Assembly: GCA_951799405.1 (NCBI GenBank)
Contig: OX637337.1
Span: 18,226,347-18,290,346, forward strand
Direction: 5' to 3'
DNA: 64,000 bases
DNA from: Agapetus fuscipes
Taxonomy: Eukaryota > Arthropoda > Insecta > Trichoptera > Glossosomatidae
The position numbers and the translations under genes were made by a program. The notes under the pieces were generated by a model. The model was given only the letters and a program-made list of their open reading frames with translations. It made no database searches and was not told where the DNA came from. Shown piece by piece: positions 8,171 through 19,734 of the stretch (the stretch's first letter is position 1; each line of letters opens with the position of its first letter).

Positions 8171-9985
8171 CCGTCTAATCTAATCTAATCTAAGCTGCAA
8201 AGATATATATCATTTAAGATTTATACTAAATGCATTCCCACAAGCAGATATGTATAATTTCGCGCTAACACATGCCGCATGTGGACCTACAATATAAAAA
8301 CCCAATCTCAAATGAACATAAGCCTTGCAACTCTTGCCGTCCTTCCCTGAAACAGGGGTGACATTGGCAAAGTGAACCAATTTTTATATTATGGGTGGTC
8401 AGCCGCATAACAACCTATAAGTCAAGGAACATACATGACAAATTACATTTTTTAAAATCAAAGAATAAAAATAACAATATATACATGGACATAAAAAACT
8501 AAATCATAAAACCAAATTCACTTTAACAAACCCTAGCCGCCAACATCACAGATCAACCGCCATTTCTTTCTATCCTTGCATACTTCTTTCATTTCCTCCA
8601 GAGTCATAACCTTCTTCATACAAGCTCTTCTTTTATTATGACTCTGGATATTCCATTCATTCGCAATTTCGGATATTTGGTCCATCCATACCTTTCTCGG
8701 TCTTCCTCTACCACGACATCCATCTATTCTACCAACATATACTTTCTTCGTCAGTCTTTCCTCATTCATTCTCTCCATATGCCCAAACCATCTTAACAAA
8801 CTTCTTTTAATCTTCACTTTCACACTTTCTTTTGCACCACATTCTTTTCTTACAAAATCATTCCTCACCCTGTCACTCCGTTTTTTCCCAATCATACTTC
8901 TTAGAAAGTCCATTTCAACAGTATGGACTTTACTAATTTCACTTTCATTCACCGTCCAGGCCTCGCTTCCATACATCAAGGTGGGTAAAAGTATGCCACT
9001 GCGTACCGCCAATCGAGCATTTTTAGAAATGTTTTGATTTTTGGCGATACAAGCTGTGGCACCCAGTACACACCTGCCCTTCATTACTCTTCTTTCAAGT
9101 TCACCTGTCATTCTTCCATCTTTCTCAAACTTACTTCCCAAGTATACAAACTCATTTACCACATCAACATTCATTCCGTTTATTCTAAATTCGTAGTTCG
9201 TATTTTCTTCATTTCTTTCAAAAATCAAAACTTTCGTCTTACTTGCATTCAATTTCAAATAATTACCTAGCAGAGCTTCGTTCAATCTAGAGAGCATCGT
9301 TTGCAATTCTACTGCTGAGTCCGATACAAGAACAGCATCATCCGCATACAGTAGAACACTCACTTTGCCCTCTCCTATCATTAATCCACAATCATCAAGT
9401 CTAGCATCTCGAACACACTTGTCCATGACTATGTTAAATAGCCATGGGCTCATCACACATCCTTGCCTTACACCCTTAAAAACTTCAAACCATTCACTAT
9501 ACTCATCATCAATACGAACACATGCTGTACTATTTTCATAGTTTGCATGCACCGCACCTAGGAGAGCCCCATTCACTCCGTATGCTTTCAAAACATCCCA
9601 TAACATACCTCTGTCTACTGAGTCAAAAGCCTTTTCCAGATCTACAAAGGCCGTGAACAGCTTCCGCCTCACCGACAATTGTTTTTCAACAAGTTGTCGT
9701 AGAGTAAAAATCTGATCAACACAGCCTCTACCGGCCATAAAGCCGGACTGTATATCGGAAATCCTTTCACTAGTAGTCAGAATCACATTTTTTATAATCA
9801 CCTTACAGAAGACTTTTCCTGGTATACTGAGTAGACTGATTGGTCTGAAGTTCTGACAGTCTTTTTTGTCCCCTTTACCTTTGTAAATGGGAACAATGAC
9901 TGCCTTCCTCCAATCCATCGGTACTACTCCTGCATTCACACAAAGCTTACATAATTCGTACATCCAATCTATCACGCATTCAGTC
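8163..9985 (-). mobile_element. RTE-A LINE, best copy, 5'-truncated
   Basis: In the sense direction (minus strand) it has an RT ORF (9975-8533), a ~97 bp AT-rich UTR, then the 250 bp 3' module (8436-8175) and a TTAGATTAGATTAGATTAGA tail. This copy identifies the ~30 solo 3' modules as pieces of this LINE. Homology ends near 9985, so the endonuclease and RT fingers are missing. Confidence 0.92.
8533..9975 (-). CDS. RTE-A reverse transcriptase (ORF fragment, intact frame)
   Basis: 480 codons of an RTE-like RT that would copy the element's RNA at a nicked target. Motifs: FRPISLLS (~43-50), FVDLEKAFDSVDR (~110-122, first catalytic Asp), GVRQGC (~168-173), YADD (~210-213), then the thumb and a basic C-terminal region with RWFGHMERM and GRGRPRKVWMDQI (~400-430). 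There are no stops or frameshifts, so the copy is fairly young. The listed start is a GTG codon near the truncation point. The true ORF began further upstream, with an apurinic endonuclease domain that is missing here. RTE assignment is by overall style. Confidence 0.88.
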   Translation of the reverse strand: MIDWMYELCKLCVNAGVVPMDWRKAVIVPIYKGKGDKKDCQNFRPISLLSIPGKVFCKVIIKNVILTTSERISDIQSGFMAGRGCVDQIFTLRQLVEKQLSVRRKLFTAFVDLEKAFDSVDRGMLWDVLKAYGVNGALLGAVHANYENSTACVRIDDEYSEWFEVFKGVRQGCVMSPWLFNIVMDKCVRDARLDDCGLMIGEGKVSVLLYADDAVLVSDSAVELQTMLSRLNEALLGNYLKLNASKTKVLIFERNEENTNYEFRINGMNVDVVNEFVYLGSKFEKDGRMTGELERRVMKGRCVLGATACIAKNQNISKNARLAVRSGILLPTLMYGSEAWTVNESEISKVHTVEMDFLRSMIGKKRSDRVRNDFVRKECGAKESVKVKIKRSLLRWFGHMERMNEERLTKKVYVGRIDGCRGRGRPRKVWMDQISEIANEWNIQSHNKRRACMKKVMTLEEMKEVCKDRKKWRLICDVGG

Positions 9986-9989
9986 CGTG

Positions 9990-10640
9990 GTTATTTAATT
10001 CAAACCTTGTATCTATCAAAGCATTATATGAAAGTAGGATTCACTTACGTTTGTGAGCAAAAAAATGGAATTTTACTTTATCCTGATGATTCAAGAACAA
10101 TTTCTAGGTGTTTTAATATCCAGCCTGATCCATCAACCTCAACAGCAGCAGCCATAGCATCGGGTGATTTGTTTATCTGTATTATTTAGATAGTGTTAGT
10201 TTTGAGTCACCATTATTTTATCCCATATTTTTTTTACGATCGTCATAAACCAAACTAATAATGACTATCAAAGTTTGAACGTCTCTCCATAAATTACGAT
10301 CATTCAAAGTCATAATTTTCACCGCAGAAAATAAATAACTTGCCTCGGAAGAGTCAGATCAAGTTTTTCTGAAAGAAAATCAATGCTTTTTATGGTTAAC
10401 CTGAGATGGGCTCTCACTGTATGCCAGACCAGTGTCAACTATTGAGAAATATTTCAACTTGAACCTCATGTTACGAACCCGATCTGTTCCGAATACCTAC
10501 GTTTTTTTTGTAAATCAAAGCGGTAAAAAGTATTCTGATGCGGAGCGACTCGACGCAAATCGACGATCTCAATCACCGAATTTTATATTTCTCTTACGTA
10601 AATTAATACTCGATTTAAGAAATAAATAAGAGTACATAAT
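9990..10640. other. No recognisable feature
   Basis: AT-rich single-copy-looking DNA beyond the 5' truncation of RTE-A. No exon or family match seen. Confidence 0.4.
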
Positions 10641-10689
10641 ATGACGAATTCTGTACAAGAAAAATAATTGTTTCACAAAAAAAAAACAC

Positions 10690-10870
10690 CCTCACTCGAA
10701 AGTACCTACCAATTTTCCAAAGAATATGCACAGATTTCATTGGCACAAAGTTGTGCTAGGGAAAAAGTAAAAATATATTTGCTATCGGTAACTAAAGATC
10801 CTAGTCACATAGATGTGTGGCGTCTGCCCACCGAGTCCATTGCTAATATTATCGTAACTTACTTATAGCT
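10690..10870 (+). repeat. Family X repeat, copy 1
   Basis: It contains CGGTAACTAAAGATCCTAGT then CACATAGATGTGTGGCG, matching the core TTGGTTGCTAAGGACC-CCAGTCAC-ATGTGTGACG also seen near 28900, 43560, 54580 and 58990. The nature of this family is unknown. Confidence 0.55.
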
Positions 10871-11439
10871 TTACCACCTACCAGAATGTATGGAGGTTAT
10901 GAGGGGAAATCTTTCTGAACAGTATTGAGATACATTGGTACCATTGACTTATAAATAAATAGACCGCGTGTCTCCTACAAAAGGAACATACAAATATGGA
11001 CCCAACTCAACGAGAGTAAATTAACGAAAGTACAAGATTTATCACAAATAGGTATAAACTTGTAGTGCACAAAATTCTTTTTTTTTGCATCTTCAGCCAT
11101 GCACTCTTGTGTTTAAAGCTTTATTGTTCATCTAATAGCTCCTTTAAACATTACGAGCGAGGTAAATATACTTTTGTCTCGCTCTGCCCACAGGATGAAA
11201 CCAATGGATGCTACGAAATATTATTTTTGTGATAATGTAAAGCACCATACATAACATGATTTTTTCTTGTTATGGGTGTGAACAATAATATTAAATCACT
11301 TAAAAACCATACATGTATGTACAGACCTTTTACGAGAATAACGGTAAAACATAGCTCTTGCAAAAAATGGTTACCAGAGCCGATTCAGGGTAAGAATACA
11401 TAATAAAACAAAAAATATTTTAATATTTAATTATGAAAA

Positions 11440-11530
11440 ATCAAAATATAAGTTGTATATGGTTACAGGACGAGTCAAATTTATTAATGTACAACCAATT
11501 TCGAAAACATGATTTAATTTTAATACTAAA
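11440..11530 (-). repeat. Fragment related to the hammerhead-like repeat at 41080
   Basis: The minus strand shares TCGAAATTGGTTGTACATTA, ACTCGTCCTGTAACC and TACAACTTAT with the 41080-41180 copy. The CTGANGA half of the hammerhead-like core is lost here. Confidence 0.6.
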
Positions 11531-12152
11531 AAAACAAATTTCCGTGACTTATAGGGTATGAGGCTGACCACCCATACTGTAAAAAATGGTTCACTTTGCC
11601 AATGTCACCCCTGTTTCATTTAAGGCTAGGATTTTATTTATAAGCATTCAGCATTAATTGTAAGCGCGAACTAGGGCATGGAATACCGGAATAATTTTCA
11701 TACCGGTATTGATACCGATATTGAAATTTCCAATACCGGTATACCGAAATTTCGGTATATTTTCGGTATTTTATTAAATACTGCTAATTACTGGTTAAAT
11801 GATGCCAAAAACGATAAGTAAGTCATTAAAGCAGTTTTCTAAGCTATTTGTCAAAAACACTCGAACTATTGATCAACTCAGTAAAAATCATTTATTGAGT
11901 TATTATAGTTAAGGTAATATTAAATAAAATACTTTATTGGATCCAAGAATTATTTAAGTTGTTTTAAAGGCACAAACATCACAATCACATTGGTATTAAA
12001 ATCAGTCTTACTCCCTAATTATATGAAATCGTACAACGAGAATTTCTTATATAGCGTACATAAGTTAAAACAAAATAAAATTGTTTTATTTTCTTAAATA
12101 AACCAAAATATAGGCGCAGGCGCAATTAACTTAAGTTTATTTTTCAGTCAGA

Positions 12153-13121
12153 TCACGTTTGTTGGAAAATCGTGCGAAGAAAACATAACGCGTCCAAACT
12201 TGCGTCGTTGAGAGATGATCTTATTTTGTTACATAATGTAACTTACAGCTGAAAATGCCCTTTCTGACTCAACGCTATATAATCTATCTATAATCTATAA
12301 TCTAAGCTGCAAGGATATGTAAGCATTTAAGGCTCATATGAAATGCATGCCCACAGACAGGCACATGTAGGTTCGCGCCTACACATTCTGCATGCGTGCA
12401 TACAAATAAAGAAAACCTCACATGGACATAAACCTTGCAACTCCTGCCGCCGTTCCCTGAACCGGGGTGGCATTGGCAAAAGTGAACCGATTTTTACAGC
12501 ACGGGTGGTCAGCCTCGTACCAACCTATCAGTCAAGGAGCACATAAAATTATAAATGATATACAGAAATTCATAATGAGACACATTACAAATTAAAATTA
12601 AAATAAAGTTAAATTAAAATTAAACTTAATATTACACTTAGAATTAATGCCCTAGCCGCCATTGTTGCAAATCAACCGCCATTCCTTTCGGTCCTTACAT
12701 ACTTCTTTCATTTCATTCAGAGTCATAATCTTTTTCATGCACGCTCTCCTTTTGTTATGACTCTGAATATCCCATTCATTCGCTATTTCGGAAATTTGAT
12801 CCATCCATACTTTCCTCGGTCTTCCCCTACCACGGCTTCCATTCATAGTTGCAGCGTACACTCTCTTCGTCAGTCTTTCGTCATTCATTCTTTCCATATG
12901 TCCAAACCATTTCGTATAACCACGCTCGTCGGTGGAATGCTTAAGAGGTACTTGTAAGCTACGTCCAAAAATCTGCCTCTAGTACCTCCATTTTCATACA
13001 ATGTCATTTCAATACGAATCAATGTTTGAATATTATCTTCTTCTTCCTCTCCGATCTGGCCAACCTGGGATCTGTTTTGATTTGTGGTCATAGATTGAGG
13101 GAGGGGTGGAGCGTAGACCAT
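12153..13121 (-). pseudogene. hAT transposase C-terminal (hATC) remnant, split by LINE
   Basis: Two pieces on the minus strand. 13121-12916 gives EMTLYENGGTRGRFLDVAYK then YLLSIPPTSV. 12277-12153 gives SVESERAFSAVSYIM, a stop and frame slip, then KIRSSLNDASLDALCFL. Together these are the hAT dimerisation domain, with its IP-TSV-SERAFS signature. The RTE-A insertion falls exactly inside TSV/ESERAFS, and AGCGT occurs on both sides of it. Upstream domains (BED finger, RNase H-like core) are not visible, so it cannot be functional. Confidence 0.88.
12278..12915 (-). mobile_element. RTE-A LINE 3' end nested in the hAT
   Basis: The minus strand holds 82 codons of the RTE-A ORF C-terminus (12897-12652; HMERMNDERLTKRVY, GRGRPRKVWMDQISEIANEW), a stop, an AT-rich UTR with several AAATTAAA units, and the 3' module ending in a TATAGAT-type tail (12275-12305). 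It is the third layer of the nest. Confidence 0.92.
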
Positions 13122-14021
13122 AGTGCCCGAATGCCCAAAAAGAACCGTGCGAGAGGTTTAATACTAATCCAATGTATGAGAGAGAGAGAAAGATGTATGA
13201 TATAGCGCTTACGTACTTACGTATCGTCTTGTGTTGTGTTCGAGCGTGCGCGCGTGCCGGTAGCAGTTAATTGTAGAAGTAAAACATTAGACGAACAACT
13301 GAAAGCGATATCATTAAATACCAACTAGATACTATTAAGCATGCAGAATTTTGCGTAGTTGATATTGTGATGATTTTTTCTAATAATCGTGATTCGTCTC
13401 ATATGAAAACTCATCTGAAGTATGAACAACACTGTGAACCATATAAATCGAGCGTTCTGCATAGTTTTTAAACACCTTTGCAATAATAATTGATATTTTT
13501 TTACGAAAAACCGAAATACCGGTATTTTATCCTCAAATCTGATCAAGACTGATCCTAAGTTGGACATTTTCTTTCTGTCTGCACAGTCATTGAAAAAGAG
13601 GATTTTGAATCTTGCAGGATTTGAATTTCATTTTTGAATCTCATTTCTAATTTCTTTAATCATTCTCAATTCCTATTTGGTTTTTATTGCTTATTAATCA
13701 TCATTGACGTGTTTGGTGTGCGCATTGTTTTTCTACTCCCTTCCCTTTCTCCTGACCTTTCTTTCCTTATCCCATCATGAGGACGAGATTTATTTTTTAT
13801 TTATTTTTTATTTTTATTCTGTTTTGATTTGTGTATTTCTTTTTTTTTGGTTTTGGATGCTGCTTCTTTTTGTTTTTCTTTACTTTTTATTTATTTACCT
13901 GGCATGATTTGTAATTTAAAATATTAATTTGTAGAATACAGTAATAGGCGACATGAATTGTAAAAAATATCTTATATATATACAAAATTATATTCAATGC
14001 TGTTGTATTCTTGTTTAAACA

Positions 14022-14056
<35 letters not shown>

Positions 14057-14213
14057 CGGTTTCAAAATACCGAAAATAACAGTCGGTATACCGGTATTTC
14101 GGTATACCGGTATCCATGCCCTAGCGTGAACTGCTCTTTTTGGTTTGTGGGTATGCATTTGATATGAGTTTTTAATGTAAATATATATTTGCAACTTAGA
14201 TTGTAGAATATAG

Positions 14214-17200
14214 AAAGGTTACAAAGTGAATGCCTCATCAATTAAAGATTTTATTATTTTAATTTTAAAAATAATACGACTCGTTTAAAATTGTAACCAC
14301 ATTAATTTAGATGAAATAATCGAGGAATCCACTTGCGAACTACTCTTAGTTTAAAAAAAAGTTTTTTTTGCAATGGCTGTCGTTGCATTGGATTTAAAAA
14401 AATGTTATTCTGTATTTTATTGTACTATTTCAAAACTCGCTAAGTTTCGTATAATTTGAGTTGTTATAATTTGAACTGTCAAATATCATAGCGACTTTTG
14501 CAAGAGTATACCGTATTAGGCCTCATTTTTTTTGTACATATATTCCATTTATTAGTCGAAGAATTCCTAAAATTATCATTTTTGTGCCACTTTGTTTTTT
14601 AGTAGTCAGTGTAAAATATTTTTCAAGAGGCTCGATTATTTCGAGTACAGCCCTGGGCGCTGTTGTCCCTTTCTTTCACACGGTAGAACACTATATTTAA
14701 AGTAGACGCACTCTTCTAGCACGCGCCTGTCAATAATTCGTACAAAATATAAATAAAACGTTAATTAGCGTTTAAAAAACATAAATTTACATGTGAAATG
14801 TAATTTCATCCATTTATTTTACTTTTTCGGACCTATTTTTGCGCCCTTTCACACAGAAAACCACTTTTAACGAGATGTTCACGATCCGAGCGCTGGAGAA
14901 ATAATAAGACCAAAACCGAGCATTACAAATTGCACGCGGATCGAGGTTCAGCGCTTCAGTCCAAAAAAAAGGGGACATTATTTTGGCCTGGACTTCATCT
15001 CTATACCTTTATAACTCTATGATTGGTACAGAAATAATTTTATTTTCATTTGTTTATCTCTGACAGGCATTTAAGAGCATACCTTTTGATCAATGATGAA
15101 AAAGTTGTAGACTAAATACAATGGTCTTCCAATCTTAAACTCTTGCGATAATTTAGATTCAGATAGAAAACAAATATCTTACAATTAAATTACGAATGTC
15201 TACAAATAAATTAAAAATAAATTACTTGACTATTTTTGTCTTATATAGAGGTATTCCGAATCCGATATATGTTATCTTATTCATAAACTAGTTTTGGTAA
15301 AAATCTTTTTAATGTATGGACGCTACCAAGTCGCGATGTAAATCATTCATATGACAGAATGATAATTTGGAACATTTATCACAATTACCAGTTAGCACGA
15401 AACAAGACGGATTTCATTTCATATTTATTTCGTTTAATTTAATTTATTGTAATTATTTGAAATGAAATTTATTACACAGAGTGGAAAGGAAGTGTGTGGG
15501 CAGGACTTGAGGCGGTCATCGAATCATGCCTTAAGTAGAGTCAGGCCTTTATCTTGACGAATCTGGCAACGTTGCTTTTTTATTAAATCTGCATTTATTT
15601 ATTAATCAGATTGGTATCACCTTATGGTTTCTTCTTCTTCTTTTTGTGACCTGTCAGGTCCCCCGACGTTGACTATCATACAAGAAGTAAGCCTCTAGGT
15701 CCTGGGCAGATTTAAACGGTTCCTCCACAGTCCTCGGCTAGGAAATACTTCTCCCAACACCTCGTCGACCATATGTAATCAATCTGTTAAAAATAAATTG
15801 TGGAAAATAAATTAAATTACAAACTTCTTAAAGTGAACCCAAAATGAAGCGTAACATTTCATAAAATAAATTTGTGCTACTGACCAGTGACCATGGTTGG
15901 AGTTTGGTTGACCTGAAATAATGGGTGCAGTCATACGAAATAAAGTCATTTTGTCCAAATGTATTTTGTGTTCCGACATCCAATTATAACACATCCATAA
16001 TGTCATAAAATATTGTATTTCTCCTTTAAAATTCATCAATTTTAGCGATCACAATATTTATAATGCGTGTTATCAGTCAACTGGCAGCCATTATAATTCG
16101 CAATAGTATCAACTTTCTAGTCACATTTTTACATTCGCCCGAGTTTTTTTGTACACTTGAAATGCAACTGTGAAGTTATTTTTTCTCTTTCTAACTAATG
16201 ATCATTTTCGTAAGTAAATTGAAACAGATACTTATATAATGTCTATTTTCGTTAAACAAAATCTAGTTCACAGAAAAATCATGTCAATGGAATTTCCCTT
16301 GAAAGTTTGGAATCTACACTCAAATTCAAAAACACTGGTCTAGCTACACAACTTGCACAGTGCCATTTCAGGATGGCCATATTCCTTATGAAATACCTAT
16401 GGGATCTCTTCTTGAATAGAGCCATATATCATGTAGATAGCCATGTTGTCAGATCTATTTTCCTTGTCTCTTTGCAACTAAAGATTGGCCACGACACTTT
16501 TGACATAATAACCAAAAGTATGAATAGGCACTCTACTAAGTATTATTATTTATTGCATACTTAGGCAAAGTATGAATGCAGTTTTTTTTAGAAGTATCCT
16601 ATGTATGAAAAGAATGCATTGTTCAGTTTAGGTCAGTTATATTCAACCTTTGTTCCAACACGCGTTGTGACTTGTGAGAGATCATGAGTTTTTTTCTTTG
16701 TAATTGAATAACATATCTTGAAGCATCGAAAATATTTACGAAAAATTAAAAAAAATGCGTTTGATGAAATAATTTTTGTGGCATCAGATTTAAACTAAAC
16801 AAAAAAAGAATATTTATTTAATCTCATCATATTTCTCACATACAAAGACACAAAGTGTTGATAAAAAAAGGTAATCAAAAGTATGAAAAACGTAAATTTA
16901 GGGCTATAAAAGTTATTAGGCGTTGTAAGGACATTTAAAAAAAAACAAGATCATATTCTTTACACGTAAAACTGATCATTTTCATTTGTACATCGAAAAT
17001 TACTAACGTATTTTTCGTCAGACCATCGCCAGTTAGTATATTTTTACAGAAAAAAATAATATAAATGTGCAGGGTTATGAGTAAATAACAACTGGTTTTT
17101 TCTTTAAATCTCTTTTAAATAACAGTATTGTTTTCACAGGGTTAATTTGAGAACTATGTGTAGACATGATCTTGGAGACGAAGATTTTTTCTCTAAGCAA

Positions 17201-17490
17201 ATCGTTCGCAGACCTTCGGTTGAATACAACTGGTCTACAGATGCATCTGGTCTACAAATGTGTATATATTCAATAGATGAACAATAGACATGCAGCTTGG
17301 TACAGTTATTGTATCATTGTGTTGGTAGAAAGGTCTACGTTATTGAAGCATCCCAAAATCTATACCTGGAATCAACAAACATTCGAATTTCAAATCTAAA
17401 GTAGTTTTTTTCTAAATTTGTATTTTGAAAGATGGAGATAAAATATCTATTCACTTTCTTTTATTCATCATCATCACTTATTTTGTAAGT
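14214..17490. other. Long stretch without recognised genes or repeats
   Basis: AT-rich, with a low-GC plateau. The only compositional breaks are around 14640-14960 (mixed GC, CACGCGCCTGTCAA, GAGCGCTGGAG) and 15620-15780 (TGACCTGTCAGGTCCCCCGA and CTCGTCGACC), neither assigned. No exon with convincing coding structure is seen. Confidence 0.4.
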
Positions 17491-17492
17491 AC

Positions 17493-17592
17493 ACATGCGG
17501 TGTGTGTAAGCCCGAACTTATACGTGTGTACTTGTGGGTAAATATTGTGAATTATAAATGTTTATATTACTTTGCAACTTAAATTATTGATA
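17493..17592 (+). mobile_element. RTE-A LINE 3'-end fragment
   Basis: Only the distal part: ACACATGCGGTGTGTGTAAG, AACTTATACGTGTGTACTTG, ending TTTGCAACTTAAATTATTG. Confidence 0.75.
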
Positions 17593-17689
17593 ATGGATGA
17601 AATTAAAGAAATATGCAAGAACCGAAAAAACTTGCATTTGACCTGCTATGTTGGCGACTAAGGTATTTTTAAATGGATAATGTATAATA

Positions 17690-18005
17690 TTTTTTTTGTT
17701 GCTGGCCACCAACTGTAAAGAAATGGTTGCTCTAGGGATTTTATTTTTACTTACACGTGTCTGCTCGTAGGCATGCATTAAGTATGCTTCTTTAATTTTA
17801 ATATATCCAGTGATTGATACTTTGGTATGAGGTTGACTACCATGAGAGCAGAATTAAAAATATTTTACCGTTACCCTGCTTCAGACAAAAACTGAAAAGT
17901 TTCAGGGATTTTTTTTCTAAAAGCACGTATCCTGATCTACACGTGTTTATTTGAATATGTGCATGCAGAGTGAAGCCACATTTTTCACATACAGTTTTTG
18001 AATAG
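17690..18005 (+). mobile_element. Two decayed RTE-A 3'-end fragments
   Basis: 17690-17820 has CTGGCCACCAACTGTAAAGA and ACACGTGTCTGCTCGTAGGC with a central deletion. 17825-18005 starts GGTATGAGGTTGACTACCAT and keeps the TTTCAGGGATTTTTT and ACACGTGTTTATTTG blocks. Both are old. Confidence 0.6.
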
Positions 18006-18240
18006 TAGGCTAATGAAGTAATATTCTTACATTGTTCGCCACCGACTCACCCACGCCAAACGGTTTTCTCATTCTTCACAATTTTTTTTGTCAAAAATGA
18101 TGAATGCCTCACCAGATAATACGCATACATCGGATACAGACATTTATTGCTGTAGTTTTTTTTATATAAAAACTATACTCGGAAAAAATGGTACAAGTTT
18201 ATTTGTAACTATTTAATTTCAACTATAACTTTAAAAGTAC

Positions 18241-18500
18241 GGTCGATAGATCAATAATTGGTAGGATGCGTGCGTTCCATGCCAGAGGGCTAGGGCTCAA
18301 TCCACACTAAGTTTGTCCGAACTGACTTTCCGTTTTGGTGTTTATTTCAATTCCAAAATGAAAATACCGCAAAGGTTAACCGAATCCTATTTCGAGAACC
18401 TCCACTTGTGAAGTGAAGTGGTTGGCGTAAGACCGGTCCCCTTACTTGTAAAAATGAATAGGTTCTACGCATGCAATCCGTTCGGGGACAACACACTAAT
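18241..18500 (+). mobile_element. SINE-B copy
   Basis: Head GGTCGATAGATCAATAATTGG, degenerate B-box, body with TTATTTCAATTCCAAAATG, the CACTTGTGAAGTGAAGTGG block, CCGGTCCCCTTACTTGTA and CGTTCGGGGACAACAC. Complete but diverged. Confidence 0.87.
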
Positions 18501-18659
18501 TCATCTTAATTTATGAGCCGTATTTCGAACATGAGACTCAAACTCAGAAAATTTCAGTTTCTAGATTCCCATGTTTTACGTATTACATAGGGGGTTCTGA
18601 ATCATTCATTCGGGACATGTACAAAGTGGTTTTGATGATTTAGATATTTTAAGGCTCTA

Positions 18660-18815
18660 TGAAAATGCAGCAGGAGCTGCAAGCTGTATATTCATGTGAG
18701 ATTTGGTTTATTTTGTATGTATGTATGCACGTGCAGCATGTATCAGCGCGAACTTACACGAGCTTGCTTGTGGGCATGCACTAAATGTCAATATATATTT
18801 GCAACATAGATTATA
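18660..18815 (+). mobile_element. RTE-A LINE 3'-end copy, 5'-truncated
   Basis: Matches from GGAGCTGCAAGCTGTATATT through GAGATTTGGTTTATTTTG and CAGCGCGAACTTACACG to TTTGCAACATAGATTATA. Confidence 0.82.
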
Positions 18816-18999
18816 TACTGTTTATGTGCGAAATTTCTAGATTCTTCATTTCAGATGTGTTTCCTGAACTTCAGCTTTCCATGCGCTATTTTTGGCAGTC
18901 TAATGTTCTTGAAAAACTTGAGCAATAAAGACTGGATGTAAAACACCCACATGTGTCTATATAAAAGCCAAGTCTTGCATCCAATCAGTTTGTCAGTGC

Positions 19000-19135
19000 A
19001 ATAGCCCCGCTCCCCGCCACTCTAACTACCGCAAACAACCCTAACGCATACCCTGCCATCCTACCCTAACATTCTGCCACCCTGCCGTTCTGCCACCCTC
19101 CCATTCTGCCACCCTGCCAATCAACCTGCCCCGTA
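19000..19135 (+). repeat. C-rich degenerate short tandem repeat
   Basis: Units of the kind ATTCTGCCACCCTGCC recur about six times. The resemblance to the block at 2318-2415 (TTTTGCCACC units) suggests a shared origin. Confidence 0.65.
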
Positions 19136-19194
19136 TTTCTTCCGACGATGTATAGTGTGATTGTTTCGAATGTGTACCCTATTTTTTCATATGT

Positions 19195-19440
19195 CTATAA
19201 TATCTGTAATCTATGTTGCAAATATATAATGGTATTATAATATATTTAATGCTCTCCCAAAGGCAGACGCGTGTAAGTTCGCGTTTACACATGTCGCATG
19301 TGTATTTACGAAAATAAACTCGTATACATATATAATCTTTGTAACTCTTGCCGCCTTTCCCTGAAACGGAGTGGCATTGGCAATAGTGAACCATTTTTTT
19401 TACAGCATGTGGTCAGCCTCGTTCCAACCTATTAGACAAG
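19195..19440 (-). mobile_element. RTE-A LINE 3'-end copy, full module
   Basis: The minus strand runs from TCCTTGTCTAATAGGTTGG through GAGGCTGACCACATG, TTCAGGGAAAGGCGGCAAG and CGCGAACTTACACGCG to TTGCAACATAGATTACAG. Confidence 0.9.
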
Positions 19441-19634
19441 GAATGAAAAATAAAATGTGGCAATGACTAGGAGGTAAAAGAAAAATAAACATAGTAGGTA
19501 TGCATAAAAAAATAAGTACCGAGAAAATATAAGACAAAAATTACACGTAGGAAAATGGGAGTAAAAAACAGAAAAAATAAATACTTTGAAAATCAGCAAA
19601 TTTCAAATCTACATTCAGCATAACAACGTTTACT

Positions 19635-19732
19635 AAGCCTTCAGAAGAATTGAGAACCTACCCCCTCGGGAGCTGGGAAACCTCCACTTCAAATGAAGTG
19701 GTTGGCGTAAGGTCATCCACCTTGTCTTGTCT
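19635..19732 (+). mobile_element. SINE-B central fragment
   Basis: It holds TTGAGAACCTACCCCCTCGG, GAGCTGGGAAACCTCC and CACTTCAAATGAAGTGGTTGG, then stops in CCACCTTGTCTTG. Head and tail are absent. Confidence 0.8.
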
Positions 19733-19734
19733 TG

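Larger units (their letters stand above)
11672..14123 (-). mobile_element. hAT DNA transposon, 2.45 kb, broken
   Basis: The ends are TAGGGCATGGAATACCGG and CCGGTATCCATGCCCTA, flanked by an 8 bp target duplication GCGCGAAC / GCGTGAAC, diagnostic of hAT elements. Subterminal regions at both ends are packed with TACCGGTAT-type repeats. A transposase remnant lies on the minus strand (13121-12153). A second LINE sits inside it. The interior also has a 31 bp A run at 14022-14052. Confidence 0.93.
11541..14213 (+). mobile_element. RTE-A LINE 3'-end copy split by a hAT transposon
   Basis: The left half (11541-11671) runs from TGACTTATAGGGTATGAGG to AAGCGCGAAC. The right half (14124-14213) resumes GCGTGAACTGCTC and ends TTTGCAACTTAGATTGTAG. 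The join restores the family sequence if one copy of the 8 bp duplication is removed. Confidence 0.92.

Noticed and set aside
8163..8440. The 250 bp module as an independent SINE
   Set aside because: Three copies join it to the RTE-A ORF in the same order (8163, 12278, 42195) and longer solo copies (61813, 30870) extend into the LINE UTR, so it is the LINE 3' end.
14022..14052. 31 nt A run as the poly-A tail of a processed pseudogene
   Set aside because: It lies inside the hAT near its right end and no gene-derived sequence precedes it in either orientation.
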